In this document: positions 25,364 to 32,037 of the stretch, piece by piece
Layout: every line of letters begins with the position of its first letter
Position numbering within the stretch: position 1 is the stretch's first letter
DNA from: a virus
IMG/VR virus record: IMGVR_UViG_3300010370_000089
Coordinates: 1-38,367 of that record
DNA length: 38,367 bases
Reading direction: 5' to 3' (one strand)
Translations under genes and position numbers: made by a program
Notes under the pieces: generated by a model
The model's input: only the letters and a program-made list of their open reading frames with translations
Told to the model about the DNA's origin: nothing
The model's database searches: none

Positions 25364-25556
25364 ATTTTCTCTTCGGTTTGATTGCAGCGATGCCTTCGTC
25401 AAGTTTGCCGCCGCGATTTGCGCGGGTGTCCATAAAATCCTCGGCGTAGTCATATGCCATCTCCAAAAGATATTCGCTTTTTTCCCCACGCATGATAAGT
25501 CCACACAAAGCGAACATGGCAGCAAGATCGCGCATGTTTTTGTCGTCTTCGGTCAT
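25341..25556 (-). CDS. Small hypothetical protein upstream of the RecB-like nuclease
   Basis: A 71-residue protein with a helical, acidic first half (MTEDDKNMRDLAAMFALCGL, then LLEMAYDYAEDFM) and a basic end (KPKRKYERKS). No family is recognised. Its start has GAGAGCAA upstream and its end overlaps the nuclease start by 23 bases, so the pair is probably translated together. Confidence 0.5.
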   Translation of the reverse strand: MTEDDKNMRDLAAMFALCGLIMRGEKSEYLLEMAYDYAEDFMDTRANRGGKLDEGIAAIKPKRKYERKSTT

Positions 25557-25578
25557 ACTTGCTCTCCTTCGTCAAGTT

Positions 25579-25878
25579 TTAATCATCATACCCGCGTGCA
25601 CGAGGGTAGCTATTTTGTATTGGTCGGTTGTACGCGGGGGTGTTAGATAATTTAACAACTTCTTTAGGAATGGCTACTGGAGTAGGTTCTTTATGAATCC
25701 ACGTCCAATAAGTCTTAGATCCTTTGAGCTGACGGCGCGCTTTGCCTTCCTTCTCCAACTCACTTAATGCTCGATTAATTGCGCTTTTAGATATCAAGAA
25801 GTAGTCGGCAAGATACTTTGAACCCATAGGCGTGCTACGGTCTCGCAAAAATCTCGTTAATTTCTCTTTTGCTGTCAT
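25579..25878 (-). CDS. Winged helix-turn-helix DNA-binding protein
   Basis: A 99-residue protein. Residues 1-60 read as a winged helix: a first helix (KEKLTRFLRDR), then GSKYLADYFLISKSAINRAL as the turn and recognition helix, then LEKEGKARRQ and a wing (KGSKTYWTWI). The C-terminal 35 residues are Pro/Arg-rich and flexible. It may act as a regulator, although several similar domains in this block suggest phage-specific roles. Its ATG follows the previous stop directly. Confidence 0.6.
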   Translation of the reverse strand: MTAKEKLTRFLRDRSTPMGSKYLADYFLISKSAINRALSELEKEGKARRQLKGSKTYWTWIHKEPTPVAIPKEVVKLSNTPAYNRPIQNSYPRARGYDD

Positions 25879-26091
25879 TTAGTTCTCTTCATACAAAGGT
25901 ATCCAACTCGATGGTAGATCATCACCATTCCATCGGATTCGTTTAGACACAGGGTGATACCACGCTACAGGTTTTGGAGAGTGAGCTAAGGCAGTCTCCA
26001 AAGCATCAAATACTTCATTGGCAAGGTAGTCGTAACTCTCTCCTTCATAAATGGCATCCCGGGCCATTTGAGCCGCTGCTCTGAGAGTCAT
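25879..26091 (-). CDS. Small hypothetical accessory protein
   Basis: A 70-residue protein with an Ala-rich helical start (MTLRAAAQMARDAIYEGESY) and a C-terminal strand pair with WNGDDLPSSWIPLYEEN. The ending W-I-P-L-Y is common in small accessory proteins of proteobacterial phages. The ATG overlaps the upstream stop (ATGA at 26091-26088). Function unknown. Confidence 0.5.
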   Translation of the reverse strand: MTLRAAAQMARDAIYEGESYDYLANEVFDALETALAHSPKPVAWYHPVSKRIRWNGDDLPSSWIPLYEEN

Positions 26092-26288
26092 GTCTTAGAC
26101 TCCTTATCCTTGTGATTGTTTATCTGCGTTGCTCCCGCCTTTGACGCGGGCCAAATATATTGGCGCTGGTCAATCGTCATGTCGTTGCCAAACCGCAGTG
26201 CGTTAATAAGCGTAGGTGTCATCGCCGTGTACTGCTTCGGATCAGGTTCGTCCGGGCAGATGGTGATGGTGTAGGGCAGTTTAGCCAT
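26088..26288 (-). CDS. Small hypothetical accessory protein
   Basis: A 66-residue protein starting MAKLPYTITICPDEPDPKQY. It has a short beta start and a helix with TPTLINALRFGNDMTIDQRQ, and a charged C-terminus. It overlaps both neighbours by a few bases, as expected in this compact operon. No family is recognised. Confidence 0.45.
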   Translation of the reverse strand: MAKLPYTITICPDEPDPKQYTAMTPTLINALRFGNDMTIDQRQYIWPASKAGATQINNHKDKESKT

Positions 26289-26715
26289 GGTTTCGCTCCC
26301 TCAACTTAAGTTCAATCGCATCGATGATGTCCGGGTGTGCCCACTCGACCATTGAATTTTTCTCGTCATCCGTCAGCCCCTGCCATTGGCGCAGGGCGGT
26401 GTGTTGAACGAACGCGCCGTTTCTGAATTCGCGCAACAAATCCGCAGCCATCTTTTCTGCACTGACCCGGCTTCGGAACTTTCCATGTTCTGTCGGGCTG
26501 TCGCCTATAAGTACGTGCCACCAGAACGCCCCGCGCACTACCTTAAAGCGGTCGATTCCAATGCCGTGATCGAACGCCACCGGCTCCTGCGCCTGCTCGA
26601 TTGCAGCGCGGAGGGCAAGGATTGCATCGCCTAGCTTGTTGTCGTAAGGCGAGAACACTTCATCCGCTATCTCTTCAAGCATTGCTAACGCCTGTTTCAT
26701 TGCGTCAAGACTCAT
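26281..26715 (-). CDS. Hypothetical accessory protein
   Basis: A 144-residue protein. The N-terminal helical part (MKQALAMLEEIADEVFSPYD, then DAILALRAAIEQAQEPVAFD) ends in an AIEQ-EPVA phrase that I associate with accessory proteins of Burkholderiales phages. The second half holds a strand pair and helices with EKMAADLLREFRNGAF and a Trp-rich end. Its ATG is four bases inside the upstream gene (ATGA). Function unknown. Confidence 0.5.
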   Translation of the reverse strand: MSLDAMKQALAMLEEIADEVFSPYDNKLGDAILALRAAIEQAQEPVAFDHGIGIDRFKVVRGAFWWHVLIGDSPTEHGKFRSRVSAEKMAADLLREFRNGAFVQHTALRQWQGLTDDEKNSMVEWAHPDIIDAIELKLRERNHG

Positions 26716-26939
26716 GATGAATACCCATCATTAACAACTTTGTGCAGTGCTTCAGTCAGCGCACCGATCAGTTGCAGTCGGTCTTGTGTAGCACTTGTCT
26801 TAATCTTGAATTGCCCACGATCTTTCCAAAACAAGAGGATGATTGCCGTGTCTGGGTTCTCGTCGATGGCTTCATGCAGCATTTCCGCTGCGGCTTCTTT
26901 GTACTTGTCTGAGATTGCTACTGGTTGTAGTTTGGTCAT
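26712..26939 (-). CDS. Small hypothetical accessory protein
   Basis: A 75-residue protein. ATG 26939 is chosen because it overlaps the upstream stop (ATGA) and the codons for RARGEK upstream supply an AGGGGAG site. The pattern is helix (KYKEAAAEMLHEAID), strand (TAIILLFWKDR), strand (GQFKIKTSA) and helix (QLIGALTEALHKVV), a small alpha/beta fold. No known family is recognised. Confidence 0.5.
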   Translation of the reverse strand: MTKLQPVAISDKYKEAAAEMLHEAIDENPDTAIILLFWKDRGQFKIKTSATQDRLQLIGALTEALHKVVNDGYSS

Positions 26940-27262
26940 TTCTCTCCCCTTGCTCGGATTGCTGCGGATATTTCTGAACCAGTAGCCGGGACATCGTTTC
27001 GTTGTGAAGCAACCCATGCGGCTATGCGTTCACGCTCGGCAGCGACGCGCTCCGCAATTTGCCACTCAAGTTCCTTAAGCAGCTCCACCATCGTGTCGCC
27101 ATGCCCGGTGGCGTAGCCGCGCTGGATCATCCATGCAGCAACCTTCTCACGCTCCTGTGCAGCGACAAGGGCGGCGAAGCGTTCAAGGTGTTCCCAAGCG
27201 AACGAATAGCCCAGCCGCAACCCAGCCTCCCGCGCCATGCGGATGATGTCTTCTCTGGTCAT
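26936..27262 (-). CDS. Small accessory protein, IRARG family member 1
   Basis: A 108-residue helical protein beginning MTREDIIRMAREAGLRLGYS. It shares this N-terminus, an RFAALVAAxERE segment and the C-terminal AIRARGEK with its neighbour at 27259-27483, and the ending with 27480-27743. It has a duplicated EREK/AERERIAAWV coil. Such proteins are frequent in Burkholderiales phages; no function is known to me. The RARGEK codons form the ribosome binding site of the next gene. Confidence 0.55.
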   Translation of the reverse strand: MTREDIIRMAREAGLRLGYSFAWEHLERFAALVAAQEREKVAAWMIQRGYATGHGDTMVELLKELEWQIAERVAAERERIAAWVASQRNDVPATGSEISAAIRARGEK

Positions 27263-27483
27263 GTGTTCCCCCTTGCTCGGATGGCTTTTGCAACTTCTTC
27301 ACACGGTTCACGCGCTTCAGGTGAATACGGCCATCTTGCAGCCTCGTAGTCTGCCTCCATCGCACACGCCTCACGCTCGGCAGCAGCGACAAGGGCGGCG
27401 AAACGTCGCAGCGCTCCGTGGTCGCCATCCATTCCAACAAACCCGGCCTCCCTCGCCATACTGGTGATGTCATCTCGGGTCAT
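27259..27483 (-). CDS. Small accessory protein, IRARG family member 2
   Basis: A 74-residue protein from ATG 27483, which overlaps the upstream stop. Residues 1-37 (MTRDDITSMAREAGFVGMDG, then RRFAALVAAAEREACA) align with the next gene in the operon, and it ends AIRARGNT. Two Cys occur, in EREACAM and REPCEEV. The first two members are paralogues by eye, most likely from a local duplication. Function unknown. Confidence 0.55.
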   Translation of the reverse strand: MTRDDITSMAREAGFVGMDGDHGALRRFAALVAAAEREACAMEADYEAARWPYSPEAREPCEEVAKAIRARGNT

Positions 27484-27743
27484 TTCTCTCCCCTTGCTCT
27501 GATGTTGTCGGCAAGATAAATGGCGCAAGATGTCCACTCGCCCTCAGTCATTTCGTCAGCTTCAGCATCACACACCTTTGCACACGCCTCCCTCTCTGCT
27601 TTCGTAGCCTCATCCCAAGCGTAGCTAAAGATCCTGCCGTGAGAACTCGACTCCATTACCCACTGCATATCCGCGCCACGATGGCTGGCGAATTGGCTCA
27701 TGTACTGGGTAAACGCTTCTAGCTTAGTCATTTTATTCACCAT
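27480..27743 (-). CDS. Small accessory protein, IRARG family member 3
   Basis: An 87-residue protein. Its middle holds KAEREACAKVCDAEADEM, and it ends NIRARGEK, matching the C-terminal half of the neighbouring members while the N-terminus differs. Translation could start at ATG 27743, inside the previous gene, or at ATG 27731 after GGTG. The three Cys in the EREACAKVC region could bind metal. Function unknown. Confidence 0.5.
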   Translation of the reverse strand: MVNKMTKLEAFTQYMSQFASHRGADMQWVMESSSHGRIFSYAWDEATKAEREACAKVCDAEADEMTEGEWTSCAIYLADNIRARGEK

Positions 27744-27952
27744 GGCGCTTCTTCCACTCCCGCAACTGGATTAGGTTTTGGCTGTCTGCGGTTCAATTGT
27801 CGAAGTGCATCTCCAGTTGCACGGGTAAACGGCCACCACGTGTTCCAGTCAATTTCGGCTTTCTTATTTTTTCGAGCAGGTTTTTTAACTTTGTCCGCAA
27901 CAGCTTGTCGCCCTGATTCCTGTTCATTACATTTATTACCAGTTGTGCGCAT
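27737..27952 (-). CDS. Small basic hypothetical protein
   Basis: A 71-residue Lys/Arg/Trp-rich protein with AGGAG upstream of ATG 27952. The middle, DKVKKPARKNKKAEIDWNTW, is strongly basic and could bind nucleic acid, and the ending is AGVEEAPW. A different frame from 27981 to 27793 (62 residues, starting MNPIEQERERCAQLV) overlaps it and resembles the EREACA start of the neighbours, so this spot may be overprinted or frameshifted. I favour this frame because of its ribosome binding site. Confidence 0.45.
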   Translation of the reverse strand: MRTTGNKCNEQESGRQAVADKVKKPARKNKKAEIDWNTWWPFTRATGDALRQLNRRQPKPNPVAGVEEAPW

Positions 27953-28006
27953 CTCTCTCGCTCCTGTTCAATGGGATTCATGTGTCGTTATGCGTTTTTA
28001 ATGTTA

Positions 28007-28228
28007 TTAATCCTGCGTCCTAGCCAGTTCATTTGCTTTTTCCTTCTCATGTCTAATTGCGTTAATAGTTATTTTGACTTCAACCATCGCTTGTAGCCCA
28101 AACTCAATAGCTGCGTCGTAGTTGCCTTTGAGCACCGCATTGTGCAACTCTTTGAGATACTTTTCGGCCATCAAGCACGGATATGCGTAATCAACCAAAG
28201 ACTCATCAAAACTTTTAGCAGTCTCCAT
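28007..28228 (-). CDS. Small helical hypothetical protein after DNA polymerase
   Basis: A 73-residue protein, all helical, starting METAKSFDESLVDYAYPCLM and ending in a charged coil (INAIRHEKEKANELARTQD). ATG 28228 is chosen since GGGAGG lies four bases upstream; it overlaps the polymerase end by 14 bases. It may be an accessory protein of the polymerase by position only. Confidence 0.5.
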   Translation of the reverse strand: METAKSFDESLVDYAYPCLMAEKYLKELHNAVLKGNYDAAIEFGLQAMVEVKITINAIRHEKEKANELARTQD

Positions 28229-30050
28229 AAGACCTCCCAATTCCAGATTCACAGTTTAAGGGTAACGTCTGCGCCCAGTCAGGACGCCAACGCATACATG
28301 TTTCCACAAAGGCTTGGGCCTCTTGGGCCTTTTCCTCGGGAGCGATACATGCTACTGCATCATGTACAGTAAGCACGATCTTGTACCGCGTGTTAATTTT
28401 AATCATCTGCTCTGCGATGACACAGCGTGCAACTGCCTGACAAATATTTTCTGTCAACTTACCGCCATAGATGCGGCTCGGGCCTTTGCGCGTAGCGTAT
28501 ACATATTCCGCCTTACCTTCTGCATCAACTTCTTTACGCAATCCTTCATATCGCTGCCAAAGTCCACTGGGTAACTGAAATCCCTTGCGTGTTGAGTCAA
28601 ACACGACCGCATCCACTACTCCATACGTTGACGCATTGTTAGAAAGAATTGCTTCGATGCAGGTTTGCCCCTGCCTCCACAACGCGGGTATCTTGTCGTA
28701 GGTATTGCGATACACACTGATGATTCGCTGGCACTCGTCTAATGACACATCAACACCGAACGTCTTGAGTTGGGCTTGGAACTTGGCAGCTCCCATGCCG
28801 TAACCCGCACCGAGAATCGTGGTCTTACCCACAAAGCGCTCTTCTTTATTAATATCCTCGACACGCTTACCGTAGATCGCGCTTGCCATGATCTTGTAAA
28901 CGTCTTCGCCGTTTTCAAACGCCTTTACCAAATCGGTTTGGCCAGCCAGCCACGCCACCGTGCGCGCTTCAATCTGCGATGAATCGCAATCAATCACCAC
29001 ATACCCCGGCGGTGCTTCGATAGCCTTTTTCAACTTACCGGCGTTTTGCCCACGGCTCGGCAGGTTCTGAAGATTGATTTTGTCATCCCCACCCCAACGC
29101 CCAGTGTGAGCGGCGTAGTATTTGATGGGCACAGGAAGGGGGCCGCGTTCAGCGATGGAAATGAACCGCTCCGTGCGAGTCTCTTCTAAAGTTGTTTTAG
29201 TTCCTAGTCTCGCGCCAACCAAAGCTTGCACTCTTGGGTCAAGATGGTCTGCCAACTTCTTGAAGTCCTCGTCCGTCTTAGCAAACGCCCATGCCTGTTT
29301 GCCAGTCCTCGCGGATATCTTACGCGGAGGCTCAACACCGAGGCTCATAAGTAATTCAGCAAACTTATCATTGGACATCAAAACGTCTTTATCTGCTGCA
29401 GCCGCTTCAAGCAACGCCGCCTTCTTTGCTCTGACTCCATTGAGATGCGACTCCAACATGTCCTTGTTTAATATAAGTGTTGGCTCAATAAACATCCGCA
29501 ACGTACAGTCTATGACCTTCAGTTCCTTTACGGGGAACCCATCGTCTGATGTCATAAACTTATGAAATAGGGTGCGGGTCAAATCAACGTCGTTACAGCA
29601 ATACCGCCCATACTGATCAAGATGTTCTGGCGTGAAGTCCACACGGCGCAACCCAAGCGCATCTTCGACTTCTGTACCCTTGACTCCAATCTGATATTTC
29701 TCAGCTAGCGCTTTAAGACTGCCTCCTGCATCCACGCCGTGAATCGCACGCGCCATACACAACGTGTCCAACCAACCTTTAGGATTGACACCATACCGCC
29801 ACGACAGGATAGCCCCATCGAATTGCGTGTTGTGCGCTAACACAAACGAATTTGCCCAATCGTACTGGCGTAGATGTTGTGATATCTCGTCCCGTGTGCC
29901 ACTGAACCAATACGCGGGTTCATCTCCAACAGCTATACCGATGCCAATTTCATGAAACTCAGGATCGCGTATGTACTCTTCGGTCGTGTGAGTCTTAAAC
30001 CCAAGCGTCTTGGAGTAATAGGTTTCCCAGTCAAGAGTGATGATTTTCAT
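28215..30050 (-). CDS. polA: Family A DNA polymerase with 3'-5' exonuclease domain
   Basis: A 611-residue replicative polymerase. Exonuclease domain: Exo I LDWET (D7, E9), Exo II AHNTQFDG (D78), Exo III YCCNDVD (D154). Polymerase domain: motif A DCDSSQIEAR (D356, E361), motif B RFVGKTTILGAGYG (R405, K409, Y417), motif C VHDAV (H563, D564). Motif B carries Leu413 at the place of E. coli Pol I Phe762. There is no 5'-3' exonuclease domain, as in T7-type enzymes. Its start overlaps the preceding gene (ATGA). It presumably works with the primase-helicase and the SSB-like protein. The symbol denotes the family only. Confidence 0.93.
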   Translation of the reverse strand: MKIITLDWETYYSKTLGFKTHTTEEYIRDPEFHEIGIGIAVGDEPAYWFSGTRDEISQHLRQYDWANSFVLAHNTQFDGAILSWRYGVNPKGWLDTLCMARAIHGVDAGGSLKALAEKYQIGVKGTEVEDALGLRRVDFTPEHLDQYGRYCCNDVDLTRTLFHKFMTSDDGFPVKELKVIDCTLRMFIEPTLILNKDMLESHLNGVRAKKAALLEAAAADKDVLMSNDKFAELLMSLGVEPPRKISARTGKQAWAFAKTDEDFKKLADHLDPRVQALVGARLGTKTTLEETRTERFISIAERGPLPVPIKYYAAHTGRWGGDDKINLQNLPSRGQNAGKLKKAIEAPPGYVVIDCDSSQIEARTVAWLAGQTDLVKAFENGEDVYKIMASAIYGKRVEDINKEERFVGKTTILGAGYGMGAAKFQAQLKTFGVDVSLDECQRIISVYRNTYDKIPALWRQGQTCIEAILSNNASTYGVVDAVVFDSTRKGFQLPSGLWQRYEGLRKEVDAEGKAEYVYATRKGPSRIYGGKLTENICQAVARCVIAEQMIKINTRYKIVLTVHDAVACIAPEEKAQEAQAFVETCMRWRPDWAQTLPLNCESGIGRSYGDC

Positions 30051-30382
30051 TTGCGCTTTTGACCACTTGAGAACACATTTAGATTCCCAAGAGCCCCAGA
30101 TACTAAGGTTCCTTCTGTTGTCGGGTAGCTTGTAGATTTTTGTGCTTCTTGCTCATCCCGCAACAACTCTTTGAATACCATAGCATCGAACTCCAGTCGC
30201 CGCACCTTCTTTAAGGCTTCGTGTATCAAACCTTTCTCGCTCTCGGTTAGGCTATCTTTGAAGTATTCTTTGTACATGAACGTCCATCGCCCACGTTTTT
30301 CTCCTGCTTCAAAGAACTCTTCGGGATGAGTTTTCATTCGCTCAATCAAAACATTGACTGCACAAAATTTCTCGTCGCTCAT
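30047..30382 (-). CDS. Hypothetical protein upstream of DNA polymerase
   Basis: A 111-residue charged protein. Residues about 1-75 are helical (EKFCAVNVLIERMKTHPEEF, then a second helical pair EKGLIHEALKKVRRLEFDA), followed by a Ser/Thr/Gly-rich tail. It overlaps both neighbours (ATGA at each side), so it is strictly co-translated with the polymerase. A role as polymerase accessory factor is possible but not supported by any motif. Confidence 0.5.
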   Translation of the reverse strand: MSDEKFCAVNVLIERMKTHPEEFFEAGEKRGRWTFMYKEYFKDSLTESEKGLIHEALKKVRRLEFDAMVFKELLRDEQEAQKSTSYPTTEGTLVSGALGNLNVFSSGQKRK

Positions 30383-30684
30383 AATGCACCAATTACGTCA
30401 ACAAGTTTTTGGTATGTCGGGCCAAAGTTCAACAGCTTATTGCGCAGGTTGTTTTGCTCTGAATCTTTGCGCAAAAACTTTCGGTCGCACAACTTTTTTA
30501 TTCGCGCATGAACCGTGGCTTCTGACGCCGCTTCGCAAGATTCTACGAGTTCCATGATAGTTACTTTGCCTATCGCTTTTTGTGCTCGCGCTACGTCGTC
30601 AAGAATTAGCAGGTCAGTCATATCTAAACCAAATGATTTTTTGATTTCCCTTAAAGTTACCGCCAGTTTGTCCAGTTTCATCAT
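30379..30684 (-). CDS. Winged-helix DNA-binding protein (MarR-like)
   Basis: A 101-residue protein whose residues 20-85 fit a winged helix: LLILDDVARAQ, then KVTIMELVESCEAASEATVH as the turn/recognition part, then ARIKKLCDRKFLRK and a wing. AAGGA lies just upstream of ATG 30684, although this gives a 71-base overlap with the preceding gene in another frame. ATG 30621 would give an 80-residue protein with almost no overlap but has no site. It may be a transcriptional regulator. Confidence 0.55.
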   Translation of the reverse strand: MMKLDKLAVTLREIKKSFGLDMTDLLILDDVARAQKAIGKVTIMELVESCEAASEATVHARIKKLCDRKFLRKDSEQNNLRNKLLNFGPTYQKLVDVIGAL

Positions 30685-30892
30685 CTTTCCTTAAAGAGTA
30701 ATAGTTAAGGCGCTGTCGATAGCGCAGGTATATCTTTCCCTCTGCTTCTAGCTTGCTGATATAACGCCAAGCGTTACGCTTACTAGTTTTAAGGTTGCGA
30801 GCCACGTCCACGACAGACATGGCAAACTTCCCCTGCATGATGCGCAACAACTTGCGTGTCTTGCCGTCACTCGGTCTTGCTCTTGTTGTCAC
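30614..30892 (-). CDS. Helix-turn-helix DNA-binding protein
   Basis: A 92-residue basic protein. Residues about 12-60 (KLLRIMQGKFAMSVVDVARN, then KTSKRNAWRYISKLEAEGKI) form a classic winged helix-turn-helix start, followed by a Tyr-rich wing (YLRYRQRLNYYSLRK). The last 25 residues lie over the next gene. With the two neighbouring winged-helix genes it forms a group of small DNA-binding proteins that could compete for or share operators. Confidence 0.6.
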   Translation of the reverse strand: MTTRARPSDGKTRKLLRIMQGKFAMSVVDVARNLKTSKRNAWRYISKLEAEGKIYLRYRQRLNYYSLRKDDETGQTGGNFKGNQKIIWFRYD

Positions 30893-31229
30893 GGTCTTCT
30901 AGCAATTCGCAGAGGTATCCCGCATCGGGTATGCCGTGGGCTTCCCATGTATCGAACGTCAGAGAAAGCGTATCAATACCTGTTTCATCAACAAGTAAAG
31001 ATACGCCACCCTGCTCGACAATCTGCATGAGATTTTTTACTTGAAGTTGTGTGGGGACGTTGCCTTTGGTTTTACATTCAATTCCAATGAACCGTCCCTT
31101 CCAACAGCACACAATATCAGGCACGCCTGAGCGCCCATACCCGCCCGTGACAGGGTAAAAGAAATACGCGCCGTGCGACTTGAGTATGTCAACGACTCGC
31201 TTTTTAACTTTTGACTCAGGCGTTGTCAT
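30867..31229 (-). CDS. VRR-NUC domain nuclease
   Basis: A 120-residue protein belonging to the VRR-NUC branch of PD-(D/E)XK nucleases. Seen: E5 in the N-terminal helix, GRSGVPDIVCCWKGRFIGIE with D38, then E51-C-K53, and PTQLQ. Such stand-alone phage proteins are structure-specific endonucleases related to the Fan1 domain and may resolve branched DNA. I start at ATG 31229; ATG 31238, three codons earlier, is also possible. The start lies in the last codons of the coiled-coil gene, and the end overlaps the next gene. Confidence 0.82.
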   Translation of the reverse strand: MTTPESKVKKRVVDILKSHGAYFFYPVTGGYGRSGVPDIVCCWKGRFIGIECKTKGNVPTQLQVKNLMQIVEQGGVSLLVDETGIDTLSLTFDTWEAHGIPDAGYLCELLEDRDNKSKTE

Positions 31230-31710
31230 TGCGTGCATCGTGTTGGATAGCTATGACTAACTTCTCTTCCAAGTAGCGAATGATCGCTACCGCATCGTTG
31301 AGACGTTCATCAGCTTTACGCAACTCATGCATCAATTTTTTGGTGTCTTGCGCTTCTTTGCGCCAAAAAATAACTTGTTGTGACGCTTCTTGAAGTTCTT
31401 GTTCCAGATCTGCCGCAACAACGACTGATTTTTTTGCGGAAGGCTTGGGCTTCTTCTTTTTAGTTGTTTTCTTGGTAGGCGCAGGTACTGGTAGCTCAGA
31501 TTTATTAACATCTGTTAATACAGCAGCGTATTGACCTTCACCAATTTTACTCAGTGTTTTATTCATGACTAGCTTCCATAGCGCAGTGCTAATTTGATTA
31601 GGAGGTATGTTGGGATGCGCTTCACGAACTTCTTTAGAAGTGAACTGAGGGTGAGTTGTGATGTACTCCTTAATTTGTTGCATCACAGATTTGGTTTTTG
31701 CGTTAGCCAT
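31216..31710 (-). CDS. Winged-helix protein with Lys-rich linker and coiled coil
   Basis: A 164-residue protein from ATG 31710 (GAGAG upstream), beginning MANAKTKSVMQQIKEYITTH. Residues 1-60 look like a winged helix (TSKEVREAHPNIPPNQISTA, then LWKLVMNKTLSKIG). Residues about 80-100 are a Lys/Pro-rich linker. Residues about 105-155 form a charged coiled coil (LEQELQEASQQVIFWRKEAQ). It is probably an oligomeric DNA-binding protein. The codons for LTDVNK in its middle encode one copy of the TTAAC-N4-GTTAA dyad (31505-31518). Confidence 0.6.
   Translation of the reverse strand: MANAKTKSVMQQIKEYITTHPQFTSKEVREAHPNIPPNQISTALWKLVMNKTLSKIGEGQYAAVLTDVNKSELPVPAPTKKTTKKKKPKPSAKKSVVVAADLEQELQEASQQVIFWRKEAQDTKKLMHELRKADERLNDAVAIIRYLEEKLVIAIQHDARNDNA
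31505..31518 (-). promoter_or_regulatory. TTAAC-N4-GTTAA dyad, copy 1 (within a gene)
   Basis: TTAAC (31505-31509), four spacer bases, GTTAA (31514-31518), flanked by A and T so that the dyad extends one base on each side. It lies inside the winged-helix/coiled-coil gene, encoding part of LTDVNK. Confidence 0.5.
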
Positions 31711-32008
31711 TTGTGCACTCTCTTTCATTGATGGGTTTGATGATGTTAATTAACTCGTTGTACTCGTCGTATGTCAGATAGACGTACAGCATGTGTTCGG
31801 TAAATTTACGCCCGATACCTTCTCCTTTTTCTTGACGGTTGACATCGCACATACGCAACATCGCTACACGCTCTCTCAACCACATGGGGACGTAGTCGCC
31901 CTCCAGTTCATCAGTCTTGATCGTCACGTTGTCAAGCACGTTGACGTACTCGATGTCTCCGTTGCTCCACACGTGTGCGATCACCATGTACCTGTAAGTC
32001 ATATCCAT
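31703..32008 (-). CDS. Hypothetical protein directly at a promoter
   Basis: A 101-residue protein. The frame opens MDMTYRYMVIAHVWSNGDIE, with a strand pair, a charged middle (ELEGDYVPMWLRERVAML) and a final strand-helix (HMLYVYLTYDEYNELINIIK). The -10 box of a promoter ends one base before ATG 32008, so transcription would start inside the first codons. The message is then either leaderless or translated from a later ATG: 32002, or 31987 with AGG just upstream. No function recognised. Confidence 0.5.
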   Translation of the reverse strand: MDMTYRYMVIAHVWSNGDIEYVNVLDNVTIKTDELEGDYVPMWLRERVAMLRMCDVNRQEKGEGIGRKFTEHMLYVYLTYDEYNELINIIKPINERECTNG

Positions 32009-32037
32009 AATATATGGAACTTTCTTAGGTTTGTCAA
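32009..32037 (-). promoter_or_regulatory. Sigma70-type promoter abutting a start codon
   Basis: Leftward TTGACA (32037-32032), a 17-base spacer, and TATATT (32014-32009), five of six matches. The expected start of transcription is near 32002, inside the next reading frame. A dyad CCATA-ATA-TATGG (32005-32017) covers the -10 box and would be a possible operator. The -35 box overlaps the stop of the previous gene. It should drive the winged-helix, nuclease and polymerase genes. Confidence 0.75.
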
